This document shows positions 1-7,444 of a DNA stretch of 24,189 nt, piece by piece. The DNA comes from JAGOEX01 sp964630905 (lineage in GTDB: Bacteria > UBP6 > UBA1177), in contig CAZVWR010000049.1 of the NCBI GenBank assembly GCA_964630905.1, positions 1 to 24,189 of the forward strand, in the 5' to 3' direction. The notes beneath the pieces are model-generated. The model was not told the DNA's origin and searched no databases. It was given only the letters and a program-made list of their open reading frames with translations. The first letter of the stretch is position 1; every line of letters starts with the position of its first letter. A program made the translations under genes and the position numbers.

Positions 1-52
1 TGTCTTGTCTTGTCTTGTCTTGTCTTGTCTTGTCTTGTCTTGTCTTGTCTTG
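1..52. repeat. Pentanucleotide microsatellite (TGTCT)n
   Basis: Ten perfect head-to-tail copies of TGTCT plus two further bases of the unit, cut off by the window edge, so the true array is longer. The following 53-240 is AT-rich and I see no gene in it. Perfect pentamer arrays are prone to slipped-strand length change; because 5 is not a multiple of 3 such an array would act as a switch if it were inside an upstream gene, or could alter promoter spacing. Which of these applies cannot be judged from this window. Confidence 0.95.
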
Positions 53-264
53 AAAAATCATGCGATTAAAACAGGAAAAGCAAGCTTTATTTGAATTTTT
101 TGTCATTTTTGCTCCACCAAAATTCTGTTCATGTTGTATTGAATTGTTGTCAAGTGTCAAGAAAAGATTTTACAAAAAATTTACAAACTTTTTCCTTCCA
201 AAAAATAAAAATCTGTGTTAAAAGTTACTATATCGGCTGAATGTTTGATTTGGGAGTTTTATTA

Positions 265-1323
265 GTGCGGATTCTGGTGAAAACGGTTTTTGCTTTTATG
301 TTTGTCCTTTTTATAAGTCCTCAAATTTATTCAAAATGTCTGCCAAGAGATGAATCATTCAAAAAATATGTGGAAAAGTCCTCTTTTGCAAGATCTTATG
401 AAGAGAGTGAAAAGGAAATAAAACTGCTAAAAAAACACCTCGAATGCTGGAAAGATCAGGAGGTTCTGCTCAAACTTGCAAAGATCTACATAAAAAGGGA
501 CGATTTCTACCTTGCTAAACAGGTTTATGAGGCGGCTGGTGCAGAAAAAGAGTTGCAGCTTCTTGAAATAATTATTAAGGATTTTGACACTCCTGAAAAT
601 AAAAAGAAGTTCATGGAGCAGTCACTTAACACGGCAAAAGATCTTAAGAAAAATGCAAAAGAACAGAAAGCGCTCGCGGTGACTTTTTCAATTGTCGGCT
701 CACTTTTTGCAGGTGCGGGTTTCGGTTTGTTTCTCAATGGAAAAGCATTTGACGGTTATGACTTGAAGTTTGCTTACTATCCGCTGATGTTTACCGGTCT
801 TTCTCTTATTGGAGGAGGCATCATTACTAATTATTCCGCCGATTATAAAAAAGCTGTATCGGAAACATACCTTGATATTGCAAACAACCATTATGAAATT
901 GGTGCTTCTCCATCTCAGTACTACGAATTTTCAGGAAAAGAGGCGGCTACCAGAAAAAAAATGGTAAAAAAGCTGCGAACCCACGGAACATCTCTTATCG
1001 TATTATCTGTTCCTCTTTTTATCATTTCAGCTTTTTCGATGTATGATGCATACAACTGGTTTTTTTATGGACGACCTCTGGCTGATGATTTAGGCGATGC
1101 AATTATTCTTGGATTAGTTGCCACGGGATTTACTATCGCCGGAGAACTTGCGACAATAGCTCTCGGTGTCGGCTGTCTTGTTGGAGGAATTACCATGATC
1201 GTTTATTCCAACAAATGGGAAAAAGGCCGAGAGCCAAAATCGATACTGGAGCTTACAAATGTAGCTCCCATAATTGATCCTGTTTCAAAAACTTACGGGC
1301 TGAGCATGGGATTTTCGTTTTAG
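265..1323 (+). CDS. Unrecognised membrane protein with signal peptide and TPR-like segment
   Basis: I do not recognise a named family. The first in-frame ATG is at 241, but a GTG at 265 is preceded by GGGAG eight bases upstream and yields a textbook signal peptide (MRILVK followed by a hydrophobic core), so 265 is preferred; 241 and 298 are alternatives. Numbered from ATG 241: residues 33-115 are charged and helical, resembling a TPR-like repeat region; strongly hydrophobic helices lie at about 144-167, 177-198, 250-275 and 284-323; the chain ends in a polar tail with Pro-Ile-Ile and a final Gly-Phe-Ser-Phe. An export signal followed by helical repeats, several membrane helices and an aromatic terminus resembles uncharacterised envelope proteins of Myxococcota-like bacteria (family recollection, not a match). 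It reads alone, 87 nt before the next start. Function unknown. Confidence 0.8.
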   Translation: MRILVKTVFAFMFVLFISPQIYSKCLPRDESFKKYVEKSSFARSYEESEKEIKLLKKHLECWKDQEVLLKLAKIYIKRDDFYLAKQVYEAAGAEKELQLLEIIIKDFDTPENKKKFMEQSLNTAKDLKKNAKEQKALAVTFSIVGSLFAGAGFGLFLNGKAFDGYDLKFAYYPLMFTGLSLIGGGIITNYSADYKKAVSETYLDIANNHYEIGASPSQYYEFSGKEAATRKKMVKKLRTHGTSLIVLSVPLFIISAFSMYDAYNWFFYGRPLADDLGDAIILGLVATGFTIAGELATIALGVGCLVGGITMIVYSNKWEKGREPKSILELTNVAPIIDPVSKTYGLSMGFSF

Positions 1324-1338
1324 TCACTCGAAACTTAC

Positions 1339-1354
1339 TTGAACGATTGTTCAA
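1339..1354. promoter_or_regulatory. Inverted repeat TTGAAC-GATT-GTTCAA, possible operator
   Basis: Perfect 6-bp arms around a 4-nt centre in the gap between the membrane protein and the PHP/nucleotidyltransferase gene, followed by a third half-site (TTGTTCA). There is no T-run, so it is not a Rho-independent terminator. The form resembles operators bound by TetR-type dimers (inference). It lies about 37 bases upstream of the -35 box at 1391. Confidence 0.35.
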
Positions 1355-1390
1355 TTGTTCATTTATAAAATGGTGTAGGAATACTTTCGC

Positions 1391-1419
1391 TTGACAAAAA
1401 ATCTTAAAAAATGGATACT
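1391..1419 (+). promoter_or_regulatory. Candidate sigma70 promoter TTGACA-N17-GATACT
   Basis: TTGACA at 1391-1396 and GATACT at 1414-1419 are separated by 17 nt. The predicted transcript start is near 1426, downstream of the first possible ATG (1411), which is the main argument for starting the next gene at 1447. Confidence 0.45.
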
Positions 1420-1446
1420 TCCGGTGTTTTTAATGATGGACTTGCA

Positions 1447-4233
1447 ATGAATGACAACACTTCAATAAAAATAGAACTTCACTGCCACTCTGCAATAAGT
1501 GACGGACTGCTGACACCGGAAGATCTCGCTTCTGAATGTGCAGGATCAGGGGTGAGATTCGCATCGCTTACCGACCACAACACAACCGCAGGGCTTGACA
1601 AGTTCGAATCTGCATGCAGGCATCACGGAATAGGTTTCATATCTGGAATTGAGCTTACATCTGTCATCGGCAACACCGAAATCCACTTGCTCGGATACGG
1701 TTTTGACAGAACTTCTGACGCTTTTACAAGCATTCTTGCTCCGGTCGGAGGAGGAATACTGCCTGCCGCGGAAATAATCAAAAGAATTCACCGGGCAGAA
1801 GGAATCGCAGTTCTGGCTCATCCGTTTGCTTATGAACTTAATAATGAAAGCGTTGAAAAACTCATAAATGATCTTGCGGAATGCGGACTTGACGGAGTTG
1901 AGGTTTTCCATCATAGTGCAACAGCTGATCAGCAGGCATTTCTGAAAAATATAGCGGAAAAAAAAGACCTTACCGTTTCCGGAGGATCCGATTTTCATTC
2001 ATTAGACGAAACTCTGCCGAACACGCCGGGGATACAATTTCCGATGGAAGCATGGAGATCGTTTCGAAAAACCCTGTTCTCGAGAAAACCTTCACCGGAA
2101 CCGGCACTCAAATCTGAAAAGACCGGAAATCCTGAGATAACAGGAACTTCAAGAAAAAATTTGGGACGGCTTATCACCTGGATGGTTATCCCTGCCGTGA
2201 CCGTTATGCTCCTTTTTCTTGTTGAACTTTTCGTGTTTTTTCTTCCCGGATATGAAAAAGAACTTGTAAACCGTAAAAGGGAGACTATCAGGGAACTTAC
2301 AAACACCGTGTGGAGCATGCTCAATGAAGCCAATGTGGAGATCAAGGCAGGGGCTGACCCTGAAAAGACAAAACAGCATGCGGCAGAACAGATAAGGGCT
2401 CTTAGGTACGGACCTGAAGGAAAAGATTATTTCTGGGTACAGGACCTCACTCCAGGAATGATAGCCCACCCTTACCGGCCTGATCTTGATGGAAAGTACA
2501 TCGGAGATTTCACGGATTCAAGAGGGGTCAAAATATTCTCAGTATTTGCTGAAATTGTGAGAAAGAATAAAGAAGGATACGCCGATTATGTCTGGCAGTG
2601 GAAAGATAATCCGGAAAGACAGGAGGCAAAAGAGTCGTATCTCCGTCTTTTTGAGCCGTGGGGCTGGGTGATAGGTACAGGAATCTATCTCCATGATGTT
2701 TCTTTTGAACTTTCAGTAATAAGGAGCCGCTTTATTTATACTGTTTCGATAATAGCGGCTGTCCTTTTGGGACTTCTTCTGATCATGATAAGAGGAGGTC
2801 TCCTTTTTGAAAAACAGCGTAAGGTGGCTGAAAAAAGACTTCAGGAATCAAATGAGCGGTACAGATCACTTGTCCATGCCGCCGCGGAAGGTCTTCTTTT
2901 TGTAAGAAACGGTCTTTGTTCATATGCAAATCCTGTTATGCTGAAGCTGATCGGCTGCAGTGAAACCGAACTTGGCCTCATTGAATGGAACGAACTTTTC
3001 CCGGGATTTCCAAATGAGCCGGCAGAGAACACCAAATATCATGAATGTCAACTTTTGCGGCTTGACGGAACGGATATTCCATGTACAGTCAGAATAACCG
3101 GAGATAACAGGTTCAGTGACAGTTTCGTATGCATTGTAAGACGAAGAGAGAATAATTCTCAACCCGTTAATTATTCTTCAGAAAACATATTGAAAAAAAT
3201 TCTAAAGCTTCCGGCATCAATAGCTTCAGATATCGCAAGTGAAATATATGCGGCAAAAGACTCGCAGGAAGTAATTGACCTTTGCAGAAGAACTCCTGAA
3301 CTGGCTGTTGCAATGCTTGCAGGCGGAGCAAATACTCTGGCAGTTACAAAAGCTGTTACAGCAATAACTGATGCCGCAACCCGTCGGTTCATCGAGCTAA
3401 AGCAGAATGAGATCGGAAAAGAACCGGTTCCTTTTGCATTCATTGTTCTTGGAAGTCAGGGGAGGAACGAACAGACACTTTTTACTGATCAGGATAACGC
3501 GATCATATATCATGACGACGGAATAGGCAATCCTCAAGTTGAGACTTATTTCAACGAACTTGCACAGTCAGTCTGCGGAAATCTTGCAAGATCAGGATAC
3601 CGTCCGTGCGGCGGTAAAATAATGGCCGAAAACAGGAAATGGTGCCAGCCGCTGAGTGTATGGAAATCATATTTTTCCAACTGGATAAACCGGACTGAAC
3701 CTAAAGACATAATGGAACTCAATACATTTCTTGACCCTCGGTGTCTTACAGGAAATGAACAGATGGTCACTGAACTGAGAGATCATATTTTCAAAGAGAT
3801 CTCGATACATCCTCAATTTTTTCTATTCATCGCAAATGAACTGCTGAATTTCAAAGTACCGCTTGGAATTTTTGGAGGAAAAATGCTCGACCTGAAATCG
3901 GCAATGATGCCTGTTGTGAATTATGCCAGGATCTTTGCTCTTAAATATTCCATTCCTGCCGTTTCAACTGAAGAAAGACTTTCTGCACTTTTTGAGAACG
4001 GATTTTTAAGCAGTCACCAGTATCAGGACATATCAACGGTTTTTGAATCACTTCTGCGACTCAGGCTCAATCATCAGGCGGCAACAGTAGAAAACGGAAA
4101 AGAGCCGGACAACATTATAGATTCATCACTTCTTGGCAGCATGGATACAGCGGTATTGAAAGAATGTTTCAAAGAGATCGAAATATTCCAGGAACACATC
4201 AAAAGAGCTTTCATGGGCGGATTGCAGATTTAG
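1447..4233 (+). CDS. Transmembrane PHP phosphoesterase / Cache / PAS / DUF294 nucleotidyltransferase fusion
   Basis: Numbered from the upstream ATG at 1411 (940 residues). Residues 20-220 form a PHP domain with all expected metal ligands in view: H24, H26, D31, D55-H56, E81, H137, D194 and H196. A transmembrane helix (about 254-278), a Cache-type sensor (about 285-430, with the typical GKDYFWVQD segment and later GWVIGTGIY) and a second helix (440-462) give a periplasmic sensor flanked by cytoplasmic ends. A PAS domain follows at about 482-577, then a DUF294 / GlnD-like nucleotidyltransferase with G681-S682, G684-R685, E687, D693 and D695, and a DUF294 C-terminal helical domain (about 805-935). 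There is no kinase, GGDEF or methyl-accepting domain, so output is presumably the nucleotidyltransferase, with PHP as a possible opposing phosphoesterase. The start at 1447 is favoured over 1411 because the candidate promoter would begin transcription between them; GGA lies 6 nt upstream. rpiB follows after 18 nt. Domain calls are firm; substrate unknown. Confidence 0.9.
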   Translation: MNDNTSIKIELHCHSAISDGLLTPEDLASECAGSGVRFASLTDHNTTAGLDKFESACRHHGIGFISGIELTSVIGNTEIHLLGYGFDRTSDAFTSILAPVGGGILPAAEIIKRIHRAEGIAVLAHPFAYELNNESVEKLINDLAECGLDGVEVFHHSATADQQAFLKNIAEKKDLTVSGGSDFHSLDETLPNTPGIQFPMEAWRSFRKTLFSRKPSPEPALKSEKTGNPEITGTSRKNLGRLITWMVIPAVTVMLLFLVELFVFFLPGYEKELVNRKRETIRELTNTVWSMLNEANVEIKAGADPEKTKQHAAEQIRALRYGPEGKDYFWVQDLTPGMIAHPYRPDLDGKYIGDFTDSRGVKIFSVFAEIVRKNKEGYADYVWQWKDNPERQEAKESYLRLFEPWGWVIGTGIYLHDVSFELSVIRSRFIYTVSIIAAVLLGLLLIMIRGGLLFEKQRKVAEKRLQESNERYRSLVHAAAEGLLFVRNGLCSYANPVMLKLIGCSETELGLIEWNELFPGFPNEPAENTKYHECQLLRLDGTDIPCTVRITGDNRFSDSFVCIVRRRENNSQPVNYSSENILKKILKLPASIASDIASEIYAAKDSQEVIDLCRRTPELAVAMLAGGANTLAVTKAVTAITDAATRRFIELKQNEIGKEPVPFAFIVLGSQGRNEQTLFTDQDNAIIYHDDGIGNPQVETYFNELAQSVCGNLARSGYRPCGGKIMAENRKWCQPLSVWKSYFSNWINRTEPKDIMELNTFLDPRCLTGNEQMVTELRDHIFKEISIHPQFFLFIANELLNFKVPLGIFGGKMLDLKSAMMPVVNYARIFALKYSIPAVSTEERLSALFENGFLSSHQYQDISTVFESLLRLRLNHQAATVENGKEPDNIIDSSLLGSMDTAVLKECFKEIEIFQEHIKRAFMGGLQI

Positions 4234-4251
4234 TTTACAGGAGAAAATTCA

Positions 4252-4680
4252 ATGAAAATTTCAATCGGAGCAGATCACGGCGGTTTTGAGTTAAAAACAG
4301 AACTTGTTAAATTTATTAAATCTTTAGGACACGATGTTGTTGACCACGGAACAAATTCACCCGATTCCGTTGATTATCCTGACTATGCAAAACTTGTGGC
4401 TCATGACATCCTTGAAAAACGGGCTGACTTCGGAGTTCTCATCTGCGGAAGCGGTATCGGCATATCAATCGCAGCAAACAGATTTAAAGGGATCAGAGCG
4501 GCACTTGTCACAAGAAAGGAGTATGCGACACTTTCAAGGCAGCATAATAACGCCAACATCATCGCCTTCGGCGGAAGATTCATAAAATTTGAAGAAGCCA
4601 AAGAATATCTTGAGATCTTTCTTCTTACACCTTTTGAAGGGGGAAGACACGAAAAAAGGGTCTGCAAGATAGACGAATAA
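4252..4680 (+). CDS. rpiB: Ribose-5-phosphate isomerase B
   Basis: Cytoplasmic enzyme of the RpiB/LacAB family that interconverts ribose 5-phosphate and ribulose 5-phosphate in the non-oxidative pentose phosphate pathway. The 142-residue length is normal for RpiB. Family marks visible: the N-terminal ADHGG (D8-H9), the LICGSGIGISIAANR loop with the catalytic-position Cys65, and H98-N99 in the SRQHNNANI segment. SD AGGAG lies upstream of the ATG. It starts only 18 nt after the PHP/DUF294 gene, so the two are probably cotranscribed, a pairing with no obvious metabolic reason. After its stop there is an AT-rich gap with no clear terminator hairpin before the promoter of the Fic gene. Identification is confident. 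Confidence 0.95.
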   Translation: MKISIGADHGGFELKTELVKFIKSLGHDVVDHGTNSPDSVDYPDYAKLVAHDILEKRADFGVLICGSGIGISIAANRFKGIRAALVTRKEYATLSRQHNNANIIAFGGRFIKFEEAKEYLEIFLLTPFEGGRHEKRVCKIDE

Positions 4681-4728
4681 ATATTTTGTAATTGTTTTTT
4701 ATCTAAAAACCCAATTTGTAATAATTTT

Positions 4729-4757
4729 TTGACAAATAATCGAATTTTAAGTATATT
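4729..4757 (+). promoter_or_regulatory. Strong sigma70-type promoter for the Fic gene
   Basis: TTGACA at 4729-4734 and TATATT at 4752-4757, spaced 17 nt, about 33 bases before the ATG at 4790. The Fic gene is therefore probably transcribed separately from rpiB. Confidence 0.7.
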
Positions 4758-4789
4758 TTTAGGAAAGTAATAGTTTTTTGAGGTGTTTT

Positions 4790-6298
4790 ATGGAAAAACG
4801 AATTTACGAAACAAAACCGGCGGGCTATTCATTTCTGCAAAAGAAACTTAACTTGAATGTGTTGCCCAACTGGCATATATCTTTTATCTCAAATGCCGGA
4901 GCAATTCAATCCAGAGTTCAAGACGGTTTTACTGAAGAGACTTACCCTCAATCTTACTGGCCCGGAGAAACCACAGGAGATCATCTTGAATTTGCTTTAA
5001 AATACGATGGTGTTAATTTCGGTTATCTTGAAACAATTTTCAATACGGTGGATGAGTCTGAGATCACAAATTTTGTTCTGTCAAAACCTACTGGAATTTA
5101 TTCGAGGCGTATCTGGTTCTTTTTTGAGTTCCTGACCGGAAAGAAATTAGCGATTGAAGACATGAAACAGGGAAATTACATCGAAGCTCTTGAGCCTGAA
5201 AAATATTATTCAATTAACGACGGGAATCGTGTTAAACGGCAGAGAATAATTGACAATCTGCTTGGCGGTCGTGGATTCTGCCCTATTGTCAGGCGCACTG
5301 AAAAACTTAAAAAAATGGAAGAAGATGATCTGAATAAACGGTGCAGTGAGATAATCGCATCAATTCCTCCAGAACTTCTGAGACGGGCTTTGACATATCT
5401 TTACAGCAAGGAGACAAAATCATCTTTTGAAATTGAACACATAAAACCCGATGCGTTAAAAACGGAAAAATTCATAGGGCTGCTTGAACTTGCTGAAAAA
5501 CAGGATTTCTTTGAAAAGAGATCCCTGATCGATCTGCAAAACAGGATTGTTGATCCCCGCTTTATGAACAATGATTACAGATTGACGCAGAATTATGTCG
5601 GTCAGACAGTTTCATATCAGAAGGAAATTGTTCATTATATCAGCCCTAAGCCCGAAGATCTGCCTGAAATTATTGACGGAATGATACATTCTCATCTGAA
5701 AATGAAAAACAGCGCATTGTCACCGCTCATTCACGCCGGCATCATATCGTACGGTTTTGTGTTTGCACATCCTTTTGAAGACGGCAACGGAAGAATTCAC
5801 CGTTTTCTTATCCACAACATTCTTTCTGTTCAGGGTATGATTCCTAAAGGTCTTATGTTTCCGGTATCCGCCGTTATGTTGAAAAACCCGGAAGCTTACA
5901 ATAGTTCTCTGGAAGCATTTTCCCGTCCGTTGACAAAACTTGTTGAATATAGCCTCGACAGTATCGGTCAGTTGACAGTTCATAACAACACAGCAAGCTT
6001 TTATCGTTATATTGATTTTACGGCTCAGGCAGAATCTCTCTACTCTTTTGTTGTTTCCACAATTGAAAAAGAACTTGTCGATGAGCTTCAATTTCTCACC
6101 GTTTTTGATGCGGCAAAAAAAGAAATCCTGGAAATAATTGAGATGCCTGACCGTCTGGTTGATCTTTTTATTCATCTCTGCATTCAGAACAACGGACAAC
6201 TTTCAGCAGGCAAGCGGACTGCTCATTTCAGTTTTTTAACAGATAAAGAGCTGTCATCAATGGAAGAAGCTGTAAAAATGATTAGAAAACTGGACTGA
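4790..6298 (+). CDS. Fic-family protein (predicted AMP-transferase)
   Basis: Contains the full Fic signature HPFEDGNGRIHR at residues 327-338 (HxFxDGNGRxxR), so catalytic His, the acidic metal ligand and the phosphate-binding Arg are all present; such proteins usually transfer AMP from ATP to a Ser/Thr/Tyr of a target protein. At 502 residues it is much longer than a minimal Fic domain, with about 200 unrecognised N-terminal residues. A segment SSFEIEH (about 211-217) sits where class II Fic proteins carry the inhibitory (S/T)xxxE(G/N) helix; it keeps Ser and Glu but ends in His, so autoinhibition is tentative. The ATG at 4790 is chosen over an in-frame TTG at 4778 because GAGG is correctly placed 6 nt upstream. 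It has its own promoter and no antitoxin-like small gene beside it. It converges with the lipoprotein gene, 12 nt away. Target unknown. Confidence 0.9.
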   Translation: MEKRIYETKPAGYSFLQKKLNLNVLPNWHISFISNAGAIQSRVQDGFTEETYPQSYWPGETTGDHLEFALKYDGVNFGYLETIFNTVDESEITNFVLSKPTGIYSRRIWFFFEFLTGKKLAIEDMKQGNYIEALEPEKYYSINDGNRVKRQRIIDNLLGGRGFCPIVRRTEKLKKMEEDDLNKRCSEIIASIPPELLRRALTYLYSKETKSSFEIEHIKPDALKTEKFIGLLELAEKQDFFEKRSLIDLQNRIVDPRFMNNDYRLTQNYVGQTVSYQKEIVHYISPKPEDLPEIIDGMIHSHLKMKNSALSPLIHAGIISYGFVFAHPFEDGNGRIHRFLIHNILSVQGMIPKGLMFPVSAVMLKNPEAYNSSLEAFSRPLTKLVEYSLDSIGQLTVHNNTASFYRYIDFTAQAESLYSFVVSTIEKELVDELQFLTVFDAAKKEILEIIEMPDRLVDLFIHLCIQNNGQLSAGKRTAHFSFLTDKELSSMEEAVKMIRKLD

Positions 6299-6310
6299 TA
6301 GACGGCTGAA

Positions 6311-7351
6311 CTACCCCTGATCAGGAATCTCGCCTTCATCATTTGATTCGTCGTTCACTTCATCATCATCATTTTCAGGTGGATAACATTCACCTTCCGG
6401 CACTTCAGGAGGACATTCTTCAGTTCCGCCTGGTCCGTCATACTGCCAGCATGGAACTTCATCTATTCCGTTTTCCTCATAGCAGACACATTCAAACTGA
6501 AAACCATCGTCACCGTATTCAAGAACAGATTCATCCTGCTGTGTATTTATCCATTTCAGAAGATCTTCTCTTTTATCTGTGAGTTCATTTCTGAACATCA
6601 TTTTCAGAGTTTCACCGACTTCACCGGTGGAAGCGCAATCAAAACAACCGTAGATGCCACCCACAGGAATATCATATATTTCTCCCTCCTCTTCTATTTT
6701 TTCTGTTGCCGAAATCGCTAACCAGTAGTTTTTTCTCACTTTCTGATCGGCAACCGCACCATTTGTGTCAAAAGTTACATCTATCATTGAATTGCGAAAA
6801 GTCATAAATGCTCCGAAATCAACTTCATAGATCTGCTCTTCATTAAGTACAGGTATAAGCTGTTTTAGAAAGTTCCAATTTGCATCATGATAATTAACAG
6901 TTGCCGTCCCGTTCTCTTCATCTAAATTTAAAAATTCATAATTGACTGCATTTGCCGAAAGGAAAACTCCGTCCTGACTAAGAAAAGATCCCTTGTCCAG
7001 ATTGGTAATTCCTTTTGTTATCTTTGCCTTCCCTTCAGCGAATATTGCTTCAACATGCTCCCCTTCCGGATCAGCAATTTCACCGGTCATTCTCAAATAT
7101 GACCATGCCTCCCAGTCAGGATCTGGTACATACCAGTCGTTGAAACCAAAATCATCGCCATGTATTGTATCTTCATCAGAAACTTCATTTTCGCCATCGT
7201 TCTCATTTTCAGATTCATAAAAACCGTTTTCATCGGGAACGGTTTCGTCATCCGTCAGAGGATCATCTTTTTCTATGCAATTACATGTGCTGCAACCGGT
7301 AAAAACGAGAAACAGAGCCGGAACAATTAAAATAAGAAATGTTCTTTTCAT
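6311..7351 (-). CDS. Acidic lipoprotein of unknown function
   Basis: Begins MKRTF, a hydrophobic core and VFTGC: a type II signal peptide with the lipidated Cys at residue 19, followed by a Cys-rich CSTCNC start. Residues about 25-70 and the final 30 residues are very rich in Asp, Glu and Asn, giving an unstructured, strongly acidic linker and tail. The centre (about 70-300) looks folded, beta-rich, and includes Cys pairs (CFDC, CVC, and a C-terminal set with PPEVPEGEC) that could form disulphides outside the cytoplasm. I do not recognise the fold. An SD-like GAGGGGG precedes the ATG and a good promoter lies at 7387-7414. It follows the large surface protein on the same strand and may belong with it, though the promoter indicates it can be transcribed alone. 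Confidence 0.85.
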   Translation of the reverse strand: MKRTFLILIVPALFLVFTGCSTCNCIEKDDPLTDDETVPDENGFYESENENDGENEVSDEDTIHGDDFGFNDWYVPDPDWEAWSYLRMTGEIADPEGEHVEAIFAEGKAKITKGITNLDKGSFLSQDGVFLSANAVNYEFLNLDEENGTATVNYHDANWNFLKQLIPVLNEEQIYEVDFGAFMTFRNSMIDVTFDTNGAVADQKVRKNYWLAISATEKIEEEGEIYDIPVGGIYGCFDCASTGEVGETLKMMFRNELTDKREDLLKWINTQQDESVLEYGDDGFQFECVCYEENGIDEVPCWQYDGPGGTEECPPEVPEGECYPPENDDDEVNDESNDEGEIPDQG

Positions 7352-7386
7352 AACGGGTTCCCCCTCAATTGTCTAAATACAGATTA

Positions 7387-7414
7387 ATTATATGTTTTAT
7401 AGAAATTAAGTCAA
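7387..7414 (-). promoter_or_regulatory. sigma70-type promoter for the lipoprotein gene
   Basis: On the - strand TTGACT (7409-7414) and a perfect TATAAT (7387-7392) are spaced 16 nt, about 36 bases upstream of the lipoprotein ATG. Confidence 0.7.
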
Positions 7415-7444
7415 CAGGAATTCAGTTGTGGAATATTTGATTAT

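Noticed and set aside
1349..1370. Terminator after the first membrane protein gene
   Set aside because: The palindrome is AT-rich with 6-bp arms and is not followed by a T-run.
6316..6325. CCTGATCAGG palindrome between the convergent fic and lipoprotein genes
   Set aside because: It is short, lies in the lipoprotein coding end and lacks a T-run, so a terminator call is not supported.
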